In this document: positions 5,708-5,738 of the stretch, piece by piece
How positions within the stretch are numbered: position 1 is the stretch's first letter
Layout of the letters: every line of letters starts with the position of its first letter
Source: Armatimonadota bacterium
Lineage (GTDB): Bacteria > Armatimonadota > Fimbriimonadia > Fimbriimonadales > ATM1
Assembly: GCA_003695835.1 (NCBI GenBank)
Contig: RFHN01000310.1
Location: 1 to 5,738, forward strand
Reading direction: 5' to 3'
DNA: 5,738 bases
Translations under genes and position numbers: made by a program
The notes under the pieces: generated by a model
Told to the model about the DNA's origin: nothing
Databases searched by the model: none
What the model saw: only the letters and a program-made list of their open reading frames with translations

Positions 5708-5738
5708 GCCTCGCCAAAGAGCACAGCGAGAAGAACCC
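5699..5738 (+). other. argS: Out-of-frame continuation of argS to the window edge
   Basis: From 5701 the frame GAT CTG AGC CTC reads DLSLAKEHSEKNP, which is what follows RSxDxHxDF in ArgS proteins (compare the usual DLDLAKEQS-type segment). Adding one T after 5698 turns GAC TCG ATC TGA into GAC TTC GAT CTG and rejoins the two parts without a break. The rest of the gene would lie beyond 5738. No slippery heptamer of the X XXY YYZ kind is visible at the junction. A single-base deletion, real or from sequencing or assembly, is the simplest reading. Confidence 0.8.

Overview
The window is a compact bacterial stretch of about 60% G+C. Five protein genes fill nearly all of it and the longest gap is 63 bases. 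I see no tRNA, rRNA, CRISPR array, insertion sequence or phage gene. It opens inside one gene and closes inside another, as a short metagenomic contig would. The organism cannot be fixed from this sequence. G+C content, short signal peptides and the C-terminal domain of the BNR-repeat protein remind me of Armatimonadota (Fimbriimonadia-like), but that is a tentative recollection and not a demonstrated placement.

Layout. Bases 1-540 (+) are the C-terminal part of a Glu/Leu/Phe/Val-family glutamate dehydrogenase. A strong intrinsic terminator follows at 563-587, and the start codon of the next gene lies inside its hairpin. Bases 570-1526 (+) encode an apparently exported protein of unknown function. 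Bases 1590-3425 (+) encode a larger exported BNR/Asp-box (sialidase-fold) beta-propeller protein with a C-terminal beta-rich domain. Its stop codon overlaps the stop codon of a convergent arginase gene (3422-4393, -). Arginase is divergent from arginyl-tRNA synthetase (argS, from 4451, +). The two start codons are only 57 bases apart, with a dyad symmetry near the midpoint. argS reads well up to about base 5698. There one base appears to be missing, giving a premature stop at 5705-5707, while the expected continuation runs on in another frame to the end of the window.

How the genes may relate. Glutamate dehydrogenase, arginase and ArgS all touch glutamate/arginine metabolism. Arginase and ArgS compete for arginine and share a tiny divergent control region. 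The two exported proteins between them have no visible metabolic link to these enzymes. The most interesting pattern is regulatory: three of the four visible gene starts carry GGTANNNT 7-9 bases upstream of the start codon, and the fourth has TANNNT at 5 bases. None has a convincing, independently placed Shine-Dalgarno site. This fits leaderless transcription from -10 elements abutting the start codons. It would also explain how a start codon can sit inside the upstream gene's terminator. I found no clear new multi-gene system.
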